NCBI GenBank assembly: GCA_017520365.1
Contig: JAFXFQ010000093.1
Location: 1 to 11,621, forward strand
Direction of reading: 5' to 3'
Origin: Clostridia bacterium
GTDB lineage: Bacteria; Bacillota; Clostridia; Oscillospirales; CAG-272
DNA length: 11,621 nt
Shown piece by piece: positions 1 to 7,467 of the stretch. The notes below the pieces were generated by a model. That model ran no database searches and was not told the origin of the DNA. It saw only the letters and a program-made list of their open reading frames with translations. A program made the position numbers and the translations under genes. Position 1 is the stretch's first letter; each line of letters opens with the position of its first letter.

Positions 1-842
1 CACCAAAGCCTGCTCCCGCACCAAAGCCCGCCCCTGCGCCAAAGCCCGCCCCCGCACCAAAGCCAGCTCCCGAGCCGAAGCCTCCTCGCAAGAAAAAGAG
101 CAAGGCGTGGATATGGGTGATCGTTGCCATCCTTGCTGTGGCAATTGCAGCGATGGTGGCAGTACCGATCATAAACGATATTTTAGAAGATAGAGCTCCC
201 TCTAAGAACAAGGGCGATAACGTTCCCGAAAAAGAGGTCGTACAGACTGTGATCGATTGCTATTGCCTTGAGGATGACTACGATTATCAGGAATATGTTG
301 CCTTCGAATTCAACGGTGACGATCAGCTTGTACATGTGACGTATTTTGTATATGCTAATGCCGATTACGAGAACGAAAGCGAATTCCTTTCCGATCTTGT
401 AATAGATGTGAATGATGACCTGTACGGAACTCTCGTTGATGACAGTGCTATCTTATACGAAGGATTATCCTTTGGAACGGAATATGACCTTGATGAGTAT
501 TCAATTGCATACGCCGTCAAATTCGAGGACCTTGACAACGAGGATAATCTTAAGTATTTGGAGGAAGCGCTCACCAGTCCGAATTTTCCCGGTATGTACT
601 GCCTTAGTGACCTTGACAGCTATACCCGTGACAATATCGCCGATATTATGGATGATGAGGGCGTTCGGAAGAGCGACCTTGACTTTGAGGATTACGAGCT
701 TCCAACTTTTGTATACTGTGAGGATCTTCTTGATAAGGATTGCTGCTGGCTTTGCTTTGCTGTCAACAAGGATATTTTCAAGTACCAAGGTTATCCGTTC
801 TGCGAGGATTGCATAGAGATAGCTGAAGAGTACTTAGAATGA
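1..842 (+). CDS. Membrane-anchored protein with PKPAPA linker and acidic Cys-rich outer domain (5' end missing)
   Basis: The frame is open from the window edge (first full codon at 3) to TGA at 840-842, about 279 residues. The GTG at 117 lies inside the membrane helix and is not a real start, because the frame continues upstream without a stop. Visible in order: a Pro-Lys-Pro-Ala linker built of near-identical six-residue units, a basic RKKKSK patch, one transmembrane helix (AWIWVIVAILAVAIAAM and onward), then about 210 residues very rich in Asp and Glu. The basic patch before the helix predicts that the C-terminal domain faces outside. That domain has nine cysteines, including CYC, DCCWLC and FCEDC clusters. 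I do not recognise the family. The neighbouring gene combines an N-terminal zinc ribbon with membrane segments, so the missing N-terminus here may be similar, but this is inference. A hairpin follows the stop. Confidence 0.85.
   Translation, partial: PKPAPAPKPAPAPKPAPAPKPAPEPKPPRKKKSKAWIWVIVAILAVAIAAMVAVPIINDILEDRAPSKNKGDNVPEKEVVQTVIDCYCLEDDYDYQEYVAFEFNGDDQLVHVTYFVYANADYENESEFLSDLVIDVNDDLYGTLVDDSAILYEGLSFGTEYDLDEYSIAYAVKFEDLDNEDNLKYLEEALTSPNFPGMYCLSDLDSYTRDNIADIMDDEGVRKSDLDFEDYELPTFVYCEDLLDKDCCWLCFAVNKDIFKYQGYPFCEDCIEIAEEYLE
3..89 (+). repeat. In-frame 18-bp tandem repeat encoding PKPAPA
   Basis: Units start at 3, 21, 39 and 57, with a degenerate fifth at 75. Each reads roughly CCAAAGCCNGCNCCNGCN and encodes PKPAPA; unit 4 ends PAPE and unit 5 is PKPPR. 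Differences are mostly at third codon positions, so the peptide is kept. The array runs off the left edge, so its full copy number is unknown. It forms the linker before the membrane helix. Confidence 0.9.
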
Positions 843-848
843 TCAAAC

Positions 849-877
849 AAGAATCCCCCGTTTTACGGGGGATTCTT
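849..877 (+). terminator. Perfect 13-bp hairpin after the first gene
   Basis: Bases 849-861 and 865-877 are exact reverse complements around a TTT loop, six bases after the stop of the upstream gene. The core is CCCCCGT/ACGGGGG. There is no good U-run after the stem (it is followed by AACTTAAAA), so this may be a weak terminator or an mRNA-stabilising 3' hairpin. Confidence 0.65.
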
Positions 878-909
878 AACTTAAAATGCTTTTATATATT
901 GATTGATTA

Positions 910-939
910 TTGACAATTTATCTTCAGTTGTGATATCAT
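910..939 (+). promoter_or_regulatory. Sigma-A-type promoter for the zinc-ribbon membrane protein
   Basis: A consensus -35 TTGACA (910-915) is followed after 18 bases by -10 TATCAT (934-939). A TG at 931-932 gives an extended -10. The expected start of transcription is near 946, leaving a leader of about 40 bases before the gene at 988. Confidence 0.6.
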
Positions 940-987
940 CACAATGTAAGCATTTTGCTTAAATCTGTATCTTAGGAGATAATGAAA

Positions 988-1815
988 ATGTTCTGTCCCA
1001 AATGCGGCAACGTTGTACCCGACGGCGCCTCCTTCTGCCCAAGCTGCCAAAGTCAGCTCGTCAGCGATCAGCCCACCGCCCCAAATGCTGTTGCTCCCGC
1101 AAAGATAAGAGGAGTAAAAAAGGCCGACTTTATTGCAAACGAAGCATCCGAGAAGGTTAAAAAAGCTTCCAAGCTTGCATACATCGCTTGCCTTTGCGCT
1201 GCTGTTTTCCTTGTGATCAGCATTATTGTTGTGAACAACATGGCAGTTTATAACATCCCCTTCGTTTCAATGCTCGTTGAGCCTGACGATATCTCAGACT
1301 TCAAGGAAGCTTCTGCCGAAACTCTCGAGCTTATTGAGGACGCTCAGGATGAGCTGGATGAGCTCGAGGAGGAGCTTGATCTTGATGACAGCGACATCAA
1401 GGTGCTGGATAACTACATAGATAAGGCCAAAAAGGCTATAAAGACCCCCTCCCTTGCTTCTTTCAAGGCTACCGTAAAGGCGTATGAGGGACTCTTTGAC
1501 ATCGATACCGATGATGACAGCGATCACATGCTGAAGGATATCCTCGACCCCGATTTCTTTGAGGAGATTCATGAGATCACCGAGGTATGTGACATTATCC
1601 TTATAGTGTTTATCGTTTTTGCAGTGATCGTCATTCTCATTGCGCTCCTTGCAGCACATTTCAAGAGAACAGGTCTTGCTGTCTTTGCCGCTATCCTTGC
1701 CACCCCCTTCACGATCTTTATGGCTGGCTTTATCTGGTTCGTTCTTGTTGTGGGATGCCTCGTTGCCCTTGCCGTAATGTGCGCTACCGTCAACAAGGAG
1801 TATAAGGGCAAATAA
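988..1815 (+). CDS. Zinc-ribbon membrane protein of unknown function, four predicted helices
   Basis: This 275-residue protein starts with a zinc ribbon, with Cys3, Cys6, Cys17 and Cys20 as likely ligands. Then come a Pro/Ala stretch, a first helix (about 63-85), a strongly acidic, partly coiled region (about 96-200, rich in DELDELEEEL-type sequence), and three more hydrophobic segments (about 202-223, 228-246 and 249-267). There are two candidate ATGs. AGGAG at 974-978 is only 3 bases from the ATG at 982 but 9 from the ATG at 988, and the start at 988 gives the common MFCPKCG opening, so I chose it. The gene stands alone: its own promoter lies upstream and a strong terminator downstream. I do not recognise a named family. 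Combined zinc-ribbon and membrane architecture is common in Clostridia, usually without known function. Confidence 0.9.
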   Translation: MFCPKCGNVVPDGASFCPSCQSQLVSDQPTAPNAVAPAKIRGVKKADFIANEASEKVKKASKLAYIACLCAAVFLVISIIVVNNMAVYNIPFVSMLVEPDDISDFKEASAETLELIEDAQDELDELEEELDLDDSDIKVLDNYIDKAKKAIKTPSLASFKATVKAYEGLFDIDTDDDSDHMLKDILDPDFFEEIHEITEVCDIILIVFIVFAVIVILIALLAAHFKRTGLAVFAAILATPFTIFMAGFIWFVLVVGCLVALAVMCATVNKEYKGK

Positions 1816-1859
1816 TTTAGCCGGATATCAACAGCTTTTACTGTGAAAATGTGAAAAAT

Positions 1860-1900
1860 AAAAAGGTGCAAAGCCGCAACGTCGGCTTTGCACCTTTTTT
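1860..1900 (+). terminator. Strong intrinsic terminator, usable from both strands
   Basis: Stem arms 1860-1876 and 1883-1899 (core GGTGCAAAGCCG/CGGCTTTGCACC) enclose loop CAACGT and end in a run of T. The A-rich left side gives a U-run on the minus strand too. It ends the zinc-ribbon membrane gene and backs up termination of the convergent cysS operon. Confidence 0.9.
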
Positions 1901-1926
1901 AAAATCCCCGCTAAATCGGAGTTAGT

Positions 1927-1958
1927 AAGAAAGCCTGCGGCACGCCGCAGGCTTTCTT
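1927..1958 (-). terminator. GC-rich hairpin terminator ending the cysS operon
   Basis: Arms 1927-1940 and 1945-1958 (core GCCTGCGG/CCGCAGGC) form a 14-bp stem with a four-base loop, just past the cysS stop. The 3' arm ends in TTTCTT on both strands, so it may act in both directions. Confidence 0.8.
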
Positions 1959-1987
1959 TGTTAAAATATATTATTTAAAACATATTA

Positions 1988-3409
1988 TTATGCGAACTTA
2001 TATTTTGTGCCTTCTTTAGTATCGATAAGGATAACACCCATATCTGTGAGGATAGCTCGGATCTCATCGGCACGGGCGAAGTTTCTTTCCTTCTTTGCTT
2101 CTGCTCTTTCTGCGATGAGGGCTTCGATCTTTGCGATCACCTCGGGATCTGCGTTTGCAACTGCGTCCTCCTCACGCTTTTTAGCCGCCTTTGCCATAAG
2201 GTCGAGGCAGAGAACTGTATCAAAGTTTTCGATAAGTGCAAGCTTTGTGGCGCCGTTTGCGTCTGCCTTGAGAACGTCATAAAGGGCGGTTATCGCAAGG
2301 GAGGTATTGAGGTCGTTGTCCATTGCCTCAACAAATCCTGCCTTGAGAGACTCAAATTTTTCGCTGTCTACAGTACCGTCATTGGGGTCAAGGCTTGCAA
2401 TACGTGCAATCAGCTTTTCAAAGGCCGCTGTTGCGTTATCCAGGTTCTCATAAGTAAATACGAGGCTCTTACGGTAGTGAGACTGGAGGCAGAAATAACG
2501 GTAAGCAAGGGGATCGTAGCCCTTGGATTCGAGGAGAGATACTGTGAGGAACTCGCCTGAGGACTTGCTCATCTTACCGGAGTTTGTGTTAAGGTGGAGC
2601 ACGTGCATCCACCAGTTGCACCACTTATGGCCAAGGTAAGCCTCGGACTGTGCTATTTCGTTTGTATGGTGGGGGAATGCGTTGTCGATACCGCCGCAAT
2701 GGATATCGAGGCGCTCACCCAAATGCTTCATGGAGATGCAGGAGCACTCGATGTGCCAGCCGGGATAGCCTACGCCCCAGGGGCTGTTCCATTTAAGCTC
2801 CTGATCGTCGAACTTGGACTTTGTGAACCAAAGAACGAAGTCTGCCTTGTTTCTCTTGTTATCGTCCTTCTCAACGCCCTCACGAACGCCGTCCTGAAGG
2901 TCCTCCTCCTCAAAGTTGTGGAAAACGTAGTACTGCCGGAGCTTGGAGGTATCGAAGTAGATGTTTCCGCCTGCCTCGTATGCGTAGTCCTTCTCGATAA
3001 GCTTCTTGATCACCTTAATGAACTCGCCGATGCACTGTGTTGCGGGGGCAACCACCTCGGGCTTTTTGATGTTCAGCTTCTTGCAGTCCTCAAAGAAGGC
3101 ATCGGTATAGAACTGAGCTATCTCCATAACTGTCTTCTTTTCGCGCTTTGCGCCCTTGAGCATCTTGTCCTCGCCCTCGTCGGCGTCACTGGTAAGGTGG
3201 CCCACGTCGGTGATGTTCATAACTCTCTTGACCTCGTAGCCTGAGTAGCGGAGGTATCTGTCAAGGATATCCTCCATAATGTAGGTGCGGAGGTTTCCGA
3301 TATGAGCGAAGTGATAAACGGTGGGGCCGCAGGTATACATGGATACCTTGCCGGGTTCGTTGGGGACAAATTCGTCCTTCTGGTGAGTGAGGGTGTTGTA
3401 GAGCTTCAT
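1988..3409 (-). CDS. cysS: Cysteine--tRNA ligase (CysRS)
   Basis: This class I synthetase activates cysteine with ATP and loads it onto tRNA-Cys in the cytosol. The 473-residue length is normal. Catalytic signatures are visible: the HIGH motif as HIGN (36-39), within VYHFAHIGN as in many CysRS, and KMSKS at 279-283. The zinc site that selects cysteine is intact: Cys27 (YTCGPT), Cys222 (WHIECS), His247 and Glu251 (PHHTNE), matching Cys28/Cys209/His234/Glu238 of the E. coli enzyme. The C-terminal part (about 420-460) has the charged helical sequence common in this family. It is the last gene of the long minus-strand block, 21 bases after the CPBP protease gene, and is followed by two terminators. 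The serine acetyltransferase gene lies one gene upstream, echoing the cysE-cysS pair of Bacillus. Confidence 0.98.
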   Translation of the reverse strand: MKLYNTLTHQKDEFVPNEPGKVSMYTCGPTVYHFAHIGNLRTYIMEDILDRYLRYSGYEVKRVMNITDVGHLTSDADEGEDKMLKGAKREKKTVMEIAQFYTDAFFEDCKKLNIKKPEVVAPATQCIGEFIKVIKKLIEKDYAYEAGGNIYFDTSKLRQYYVFHNFEEEDLQDGVREGVEKDDNKRNKADFVLWFTKSKFDDQELKWNSPWGVGYPGWHIECSCISMKHLGERLDIHCGGIDNAFPHHTNEIAQSEAYLGHKWCNWWMHVLHLNTNSGKMSKSSGEFLTVSLLESKGYDPLAYRYFCLQSHYRKSLVFTYENLDNATAAFEKLIARIASLDPNDGTVDSEKFESLKAGFVEAMDNDLNTSLAITALYDVLKADANGATKLALIENFDTVLCLDLMAKAAKKREEDAVANADPEVIAKIEALIAERAEAKKERNFARADEIRAILTDMGVILIDTKEGTKYKFA

Positions 3410-3430
3410 ATTGTCTGTTCCTTAGTATTT

Positions 3431-4375
3431 TTATAGTCTGTTTAGGCTTTTCTTCTGAGTGAAGAAGAGAAATGCCGTTGTTATGAGGGCAGCGCCCAGG
3501 GATATCAAAAACAGGGCAAGATATGCTGCGCTGTTTGAAAAATTAATGTAGAGGAAAATGAAATTTGTGCCGTTGAACGAAACGTGAACGATCATCGGTG
3601 CGATGATAGTGCCGCATTTTTCGTAAACAAGGCAGAGAAGTATTCCGAGAACGGTGGTATAGAATGTCTGCTCGGGATTCATATGAGCGATGCCGAAGAT
3701 GAGGGATGATGCTATGATGGCAACGCCTCTTGGCATAACGCCTTTCAGCGTATTATATATAAGGCCGCGGAATACGATCTCCTCTGTGATGCCGGTTACC
3801 ACAGCCACGTTGAGTATTCTTGATATGAGGGAGCCCGCCTCCAGCATCTGCCCGATGGACTCGCTGTTTGAGTGGGAGGAGAGGGAGGGGAACAATAGAT
3901 AGAATATGGAAAGGCCCACGGAAATGATGATCTGAACTGACATTCCGTACACAGCCATACCGGTGCATTTTGCGGGGCTCAGGCTTTTCAGATTTATCTT
4001 TTTCGTAAAGCTTTTGCCGCCGGCGGAGTAAATTACCCAGTATGCTCCCACGGTTGCCACGCCTGCAAAGGCAGATGCGTAGTGAACGTAGGACATATAG
4101 AAATTATAGAGCGCCTCCTCGCTTTTCAGCACCGTCTCATCGGCAATGACGTACATAAGGCGCATATATACTGCGGAAACGATGCTTTGAATGAGGATAA
4201 AAGCTGCGAAAAAGCCCAGGCATTTGAGAAAGGCGAGGAATAGCTTAAGCCCCCTCGGCAGCTCTTTGGGACCTCGCAGATCCGCTCCGCAGTAGGGGCA
4301 GAATACTACTTCGTTGAAGATAAAACCGCCGCAACGCGGGCACTGGCCCCTTAGCTCAAAACGGGGATCATTCAT
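3431..4375 (-). CDS. Zinc-ribbon CPBP-family intramembrane metalloprotease
   Basis: The protein has 314 residues and is largely hydrophobic. A zinc ribbon (Cys12, Cys15, Cys26, Cys29) comes first, then about seven or eight membrane segments. The CPBP/Rce1 (ABI) signature is complete: EEIVFR (Glu198, Glu199, Arg203), His231 in FGIAHMNPE, and His264/Asn268 in HVSFN. Family members are membrane-embedded glutamate/metal-dependent proteases; in bacteria most have unknown substrates, and some are linked to bacteriocin immunity or peptide processing. The start at 4375 is preferred: ATG overlaps the upstream stop by eight bases, with an AAGGA site 8 bases before it. The longer frame would need TTG at 4402 and lacks a site. 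The overlap suggests translational coupling to the acetyltransferase. The cytosolic ribbon may bind a partner or nucleic acid, which is inference. Confidence 0.92.
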   Translation of the reverse strand: MNDPRFELRGQCPRCGGFIFNEVVFCPYCGADLRGPKELPRGLKLFLAFLKCLGFFAAFILIQSIVSAVYMRLMYVIADETVLKSEEALYNFYMSYVHYASAFAGVATVGAYWVIYSAGGKSFTKKINLKSLSPAKCTGMAVYGMSVQIIISVGLSIFYLLFPSLSSHSNSESIGQMLEAGSLISRILNVAVVTGITEEIVFRGLIYNTLKGVMPRGVAIIASSLIFGIAHMNPEQTFYTTVLGILLCLVYEKCGTIIAPMIVHVSFNGTNFIFLYINFSNSAAYLALFLISLGAALITTAFLFFTQKKSLNRL

Positions 4376-5177
4376 TGCGCAGTTCCTTTTCGCCGCCTTC
4401 AAGCTCTGCCAGCTTTTTCTCCATGGCCAGCATTCTGCGGTTCATATTGCAGATCTCCTGAGAAACAGGGTCGGGGATATGCACCTGGTCAAGGTCGATC
4501 TTGTCGAGCTTCTTGCCCTCTTTTCTTACCACGTGTGCGGGGATGCCCACCGCTGTGCAGTTTTCGGGAACAGGTCCGAGAACAACGGCACCTGCGGCGA
4601 TCTTTGCTCCGCTTCCCACGGTGAAGTTACCGAGCACCTTTGCGCCTGCGCCTACCATAACGTTGTCGCCGAGGGTGGGGTGACGCTTGCCCGTATCCTT
4701 ACCTGTACCGCCCAGGGTAACTCCCTGATAGAGGGTACAGTTATCTCCGATAATGGCCGTTTCACCGATGACTACTCCGCTGCCGTGGTCGATGAAGAGA
4801 CCCTTTCCGATGGTGGCACCGGGATGGATCTCTATACCCGTGAGAAAACGGGCAGACTGAGAAACGAAGCGGGCAGAGGTGAAGTGTTCTGTTCTATAGA
4901 GCTTATTGGCAATTCTGTAAGCCATAATGGCGTGAAAACCTGAGTACAGGAGAGCGGCCTCCGCGCGGCTCTTTACCGCAGGGTCTCTCTCGCAGATGGC
5001 ATCGATATCCTCCGATGCATCCTTGATAAAGTTCTTGACAGGGGCGGGAACTACCTTTTCGCAAAGCGCTTTTGCACCCTTTTCGATTTTTTTCGTGCCC
5101 TTCTTTATAGTTTTCTTAACGTCTGCTTTTTCGACTTTTTTACCGTTAAGGCAGATCTTGATCTCAAGCATTTTCAT
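4368..5177 (-). CDS. cysE: Serine O-acetyltransferase (EpsC/CysE type) with N-terminal extension
   Basis: It transfers acetyl from acetyl-CoA to serine, giving O-acetylserine, the committed step of cysteine synthesis. The core (about 56-215) shows a helical start (DIDAICERDPAVKS) and then left-handed beta-helix hexapeptide repeats. Asp130/His131 (IDHGSG) and His166 (KRHPTLG) match the catalytic Asp143/His158 and His193 of E. coli CysE, and VTLGGTGKDTG is the typical loop. The tail has DQVHIPDPVSQEI and a short coiled coil. Unusual is a Lys-rich extension of about 50 residues before the core. The start at 5177 is preferred because AAGGA lies just upstream; a second ATG at 5171 is possible. A longer frame to 5258 would overlap the upstream small gene and lacks a site. 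Its stop overlaps the protease start by eight bases. Symbol epsC is equally valid. Confidence 0.95.
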   Translation of the reverse strand: MKMLEIKICLNGKKVEKADVKKTIKKGTKKIEKGAKALCEKVVPAPVKNFIKDASEDIDAICERDPAVKSRAEAALLYSGFHAIMAYRIANKLYRTEHFTSARFVSQSARFLTGIEIHPGATIGKGLFIDHGSGVVIGETAIIGDNCTLYQGVTLGGTGKDTGKRHPTLGDNVMVGAGAKVLGNFTVGSGAKIAAGAVVLGPVPENCTAVGIPAHVVRKEGKKLDKIDLDQVHIPDPVSQEICNMNRRMLAMEKKLAELEGGEKELRNE

Positions 5178-5199
5178 ACCGTCCTTTCGACAGTTTTTT

Positions 5200-5394
5200 T
5201 CAGAGGCTGAGGATATAGATGGCAAGAGTTGCCAGTGTGAAGGCTGTAATGACGGCAAGAAGCACCGTCACCGATACTGCAACTATAAACGACAGCTTTG
5301 AGCGTGAGCGATTCCACGCGTGCCACGAGAAAATAAATCCGCAGGCGATGGCAACAGCCAACGAGACTATAAAGAAATATTCAACTGGTTTCAT
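5200..5394 (-). CDS. Small membrane protein with two predicted helices, unknown function
   Basis: This is a 64-residue protein: helix about 5-23 (YFFIVSLAVAIACGFIFSW), a short basic loop (WNRSRSK), then a second helix about 35-62. The basic loop predicts a hairpin with both ends outside. ATG at 5394 has AAAGG about 10 bases upstream. It fits exactly into the operon, 32 bases after the preceding gene and 22 before the acetyltransferase, which supports it as real despite its length. No family is recognised. Confidence 0.75.
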   Translation of the reverse strand: MKPVEYFFIVSLAVAIACGFIFSWHAWNRSRSKLSFIVAVSVTVLLAVITAFTLATLAIYILSL

Positions 5395-5426
5395 TTTAAC
5401 GTGACCTTTATTATTTATTTATTAAT

Positions 5427-5981
5427 TTATTCAACGGGGACAAGGTTTATGCCGTTCCACTTGTAGATGGTAACGGGGTCTCCTTCCTTGGAGAGATCGC
5501 AGCTGTGAACTCTCTTGGTTTCGTCCTTAAACTCAACTGTGGGCAGAGCAGACAGGGGCTCGCAAAGCTCAAGCTTTCCCGTTTCCTTGTTCTGGAGCCA
5601 GCCCATACCCTGACAGTTTTCCGTTGTAAGGGAGCAGACAACGTAGAGGTCCTGAAGGCCGTCGTAGTTGATGTCCTTTACGAGAGAAAGCTGAAAACCG
5701 TCCAGATAGTCAAGGCTTGCGTAGTACTCGTTCTGTAAGGGGAGCTCAATGCGCTGGCGCACCGTGTTTTTCTCGTTGCACAGGTCGATGATGCCGGTAC
5801 CGTCTTCAATAAGGAAGTAGTAAACGGAAAGATCTTCATCACCTGATCTGAGAGTGCCGAGAAGGTGCTCTTCAACGTAGTACCTCTCGTAATTCTCCTC
5901 CTGAAGGGTAACTGCAAGGATAATACCGACTGCCAGAATAATTGCAGCGGCGGCTATTATAAATGGAAGAGCTTTTTTCAT
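5427..5981 (-). CDS. Signal-anchored extracytoplasmic protein, unknown function
   Basis: The protein has 184 residues. It begins with MKKALPF and a long hydrophobic segment (about 5-25) with no lipobox, so it is either a membrane anchor or an uncleaved signal peptide. The rest is hydrophilic and predicted outside. The stretch DINYDGLQDLYVV resembles the Asp-rich calcium-binding loop of FG-GAP/VCBS or XAC2610-like proteins, but only one copy is visible, so the similarity is suggestive. The start codon follows the stop of the MORN gene by one base (TGATATG), with GAGGA inside the end of that gene. This indicates translational coupling, and hence a probable shared function with the MORN protein. 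Confidence 0.88.
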   Translation of the reverse strand: MKKALPFIIAAAAIILAVGIILAVTLQEENYERYYVEEHLLGTLRSGDEDLSVYYFLIEDGTGIIDLCNEKNTVRQRIELPLQNEYYASLDYLDGFQLSLVKDINYDGLQDLYVVCSLTTENCQGMGWLQNKETGKLELCEPLSALPTVEFKDETKRVHSCDLSKEGDPVTIYKWNGINLVPVE

Positions 5982-5982
5982 A

Positions 5983-6876
5983 TCAGTTTTCCTCGGCTGC
6001 CGTGTCGGTATCGGGGGATGCCTCTGCGGAGCTTTCTCTGCCGGCGGAGTCTACTCTGACGGGAACGCCGTCCTCAAAATAGCCTGTATAAACTCTGCCG
6101 TCGGGCCATGTGTAGGTACCGAAGCCCCAAAGGGTGTTGTGGCGGAATTCTCCCACGTAGCTCTCGCCGTTGGCATAGGTGTAGGTACCGTTGCCGCTCT
6201 TCATGTCATCGGCAAACTCACCCTCGTAGCGGCTGCCGTCAGTATATACGTAAACGCCGCTTCCGTGCTTTTTGTTGTTCTTGAAGTCGCCCTCGTAGCT
6301 TGCACCGTCGGCAGATGTGAACTTGCCCTTGCCCTCGCGGATACCGTTTACGAAATCACCCTCGTAAACGTCGCCGCCGGCATAGGTGTATTTACCACTG
6401 CCCTCGCGTACAGCGTCCTTAACGGGGCCCTCGTAAACGTCGCCGTTGGCGTAGGTGAATTTACCCTCGCCTGTAATGTGGTCTGCGATGAATGTGCCCT
6501 CGTAAACGTCTCCGTTGTCAAAGGTGAGAACACCGCGTCCGTGCTTTATAAGGTCGTGGGTCTCGCCCTTATAGGTCTGGCCGTTGTTGTATACGATGGT
6601 GCCGTCCTTTTCATTCACCGTGGCGGTGAGGCCATCCTTATCGCTTTTACCGTTATAGGAGATCTTTCCGGAAACGGGGTTGCCATTTTTGTCGACCACT
6701 CCGACGAATTTAACGGAGTAGCCCTCCTGAAATCTGTATTTCACGTAGCGGTAGCCGCTGAGATAGAGCACGGCGATCACTGCAACCACGGCAAGAATGA
6801 GGCAGATCACCGTAAGGATGATGCCCGCACGGCCGGAGACGCGGTTTTTCATTTTTCTTTTTCTGACTCTTGCCAT
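5983..6876 (-). CDS. Membrane-anchored MORN-repeat protein
   Basis: The 297-residue protein has a very basic N-terminus (ARVRKRKMKNR), one helix (about 17-40), and a spacer (about 45-101) that includes VDKNGNPVSGKISYNGK. Then come seven complete 23-residue MORN repeats and a partial eighth (102-276), each on the pattern YEGxFxxxxxxGxGxYxxxxGxx, and a Ser/Ala/Asp-rich tail. MORN repeats form an extended beta sheet and often bind lipids or scaffold proteins; here the basic N-terminus predicts the repeats lie outside the membrane. The function is not known. The start has AAGGAG 7 bases upstream at 6876. It lies 18 bases after the preceding membrane gene and one base before the next, so these three genes are likely translated together. 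Confidence 0.93.
   Translation of the reverse strand: MARVRKRKMKNRVSGRAGIILTVICLILAVVAVIAVLYLSGYRYVKYRFQEGYSVKFVGVVDKNGNPVSGKISYNGKSDKDGLTATVNEKDGTIVYNNGQTYKGETHDLIKHGRGVLTFDNGDVYEGTFIADHITGEGKFTYANGDVYEGPVKDAVREGSGKYTYAGGDVYEGDFVNGIREGKGKFTSADGASYEGDFKNNKKHGSGVYVYTDGSRYEGEFADDMKSGNGTYTYANGESYVGEFRHNTLWGFGTYTWPDGRVYTGYFEDGVPVRVDSAGRESSAEASPDTDTAAEEN
6049..6573 (-). repeat. MORN array: seven full 69-bp units plus one partial
   Basis: The coding sequence repeats every 69 bases (23 residues). Units start at codons 102, 125, 148, 171, 194, 217 and 240, with a partial unit at 263. YEG/YVG/YTG, GxG and NGD/DGx positions are kept, while the DNA has diverged, so this is an old internal duplication rather than a recent tandem array. 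Confidence 0.9.
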
Positions 6877-6894
6877 TTCCTATCTCCTTTCTGA

Positions 6895-7467
6895 TCAAAG
6901 ATTCTTATAGGCTGTTATCATGGAGTCTACAAGCTCCAGAAGCTTTGGCATACAGACAGTCAATCCCACAGCACAAAGAAGGAAGAGAACAGCCGCTATA
7001 ACGGCAACCACGTAGGGATTGCCCTTGGTGCCGTATCTCATTTTTGCGACTCTTGCCGCATCCTCTGTCATATAAAGCTGAGCCTTTTCAAGGTCGTAAA
7101 CGGCACTGGGCTCGTCACGTCTGAAAACACGTCTTACAGATGAGAGGAGGGTTTTCTTTCTTTCAATGCGGCATTCATCGGGGTTGACTATGGTGACATA
7201 CTTTCTGAGGGGCTTGAAATCGGCAAGGCTTGCCCTGAGCAGAGGACTTGCCTTGATGCCAAGGGTCGCTGCCGTTGCGGTATTTTCCTTTGAGGAATAT
7301 CCACCCTCGGAAAGCTTGCTTACGATCTTGCTTGACCTGTGGCGGGAGAAGGTGTAAGCGATAACTCCCACCGCAAGGCCGATGCATATAGCCCAGATGA
7401 TCACCGTCAGGGAGACGGTGGAATTATCAAGGGCAAAATTCTGATAGTAGGTCTTAAAGCCGGGCAT
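6895..7467 (-). CDS. Two-helix membrane protein of unknown function
   Basis: The protein has 190 residues: a short N-terminus, a helix at about 18-39 (SLTVIIWAICIGLAVGVIAY), a basic middle region of about 110 residues, then a second helix at about 151-173 and a short tail. By the basic middle loop (SRHRSSK, RIERKK, VRRVFRRD) the loop should be cytosolic and both ends outside. The start codon shares one base with the serS stop (TAATG), and an AAGGA lies about 9 bases upstream inside serS, so it is coupled to serS. I see no known domain. Placed before the MORN gene, it may be a partner of that protein, which is inference. Confidence 0.88.
   Translation of the reverse strand: MPGFKTYYQNFALDNSTVSLTVIIWAICIGLAVGVIAYTFSRHRSSKIVSKLSEGGYSSKENTATAATLGIKASPLLRASLADFKPLRKYVTIVNPDECRIERKKTLLSSVRRVFRRDEPSAVYDLEKAQLYMTEDAARVAKMRYGTKGNPYVVAVIAAVLFLLCAVGLTVCMPKLLELVDSMITAYKNL

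Noticed and set aside
3..89. CRISPR-like direct repeats
   Set aside because: The units are 18 bp, directly adjacent without spacers, in frame and encode a proline-rich linker.
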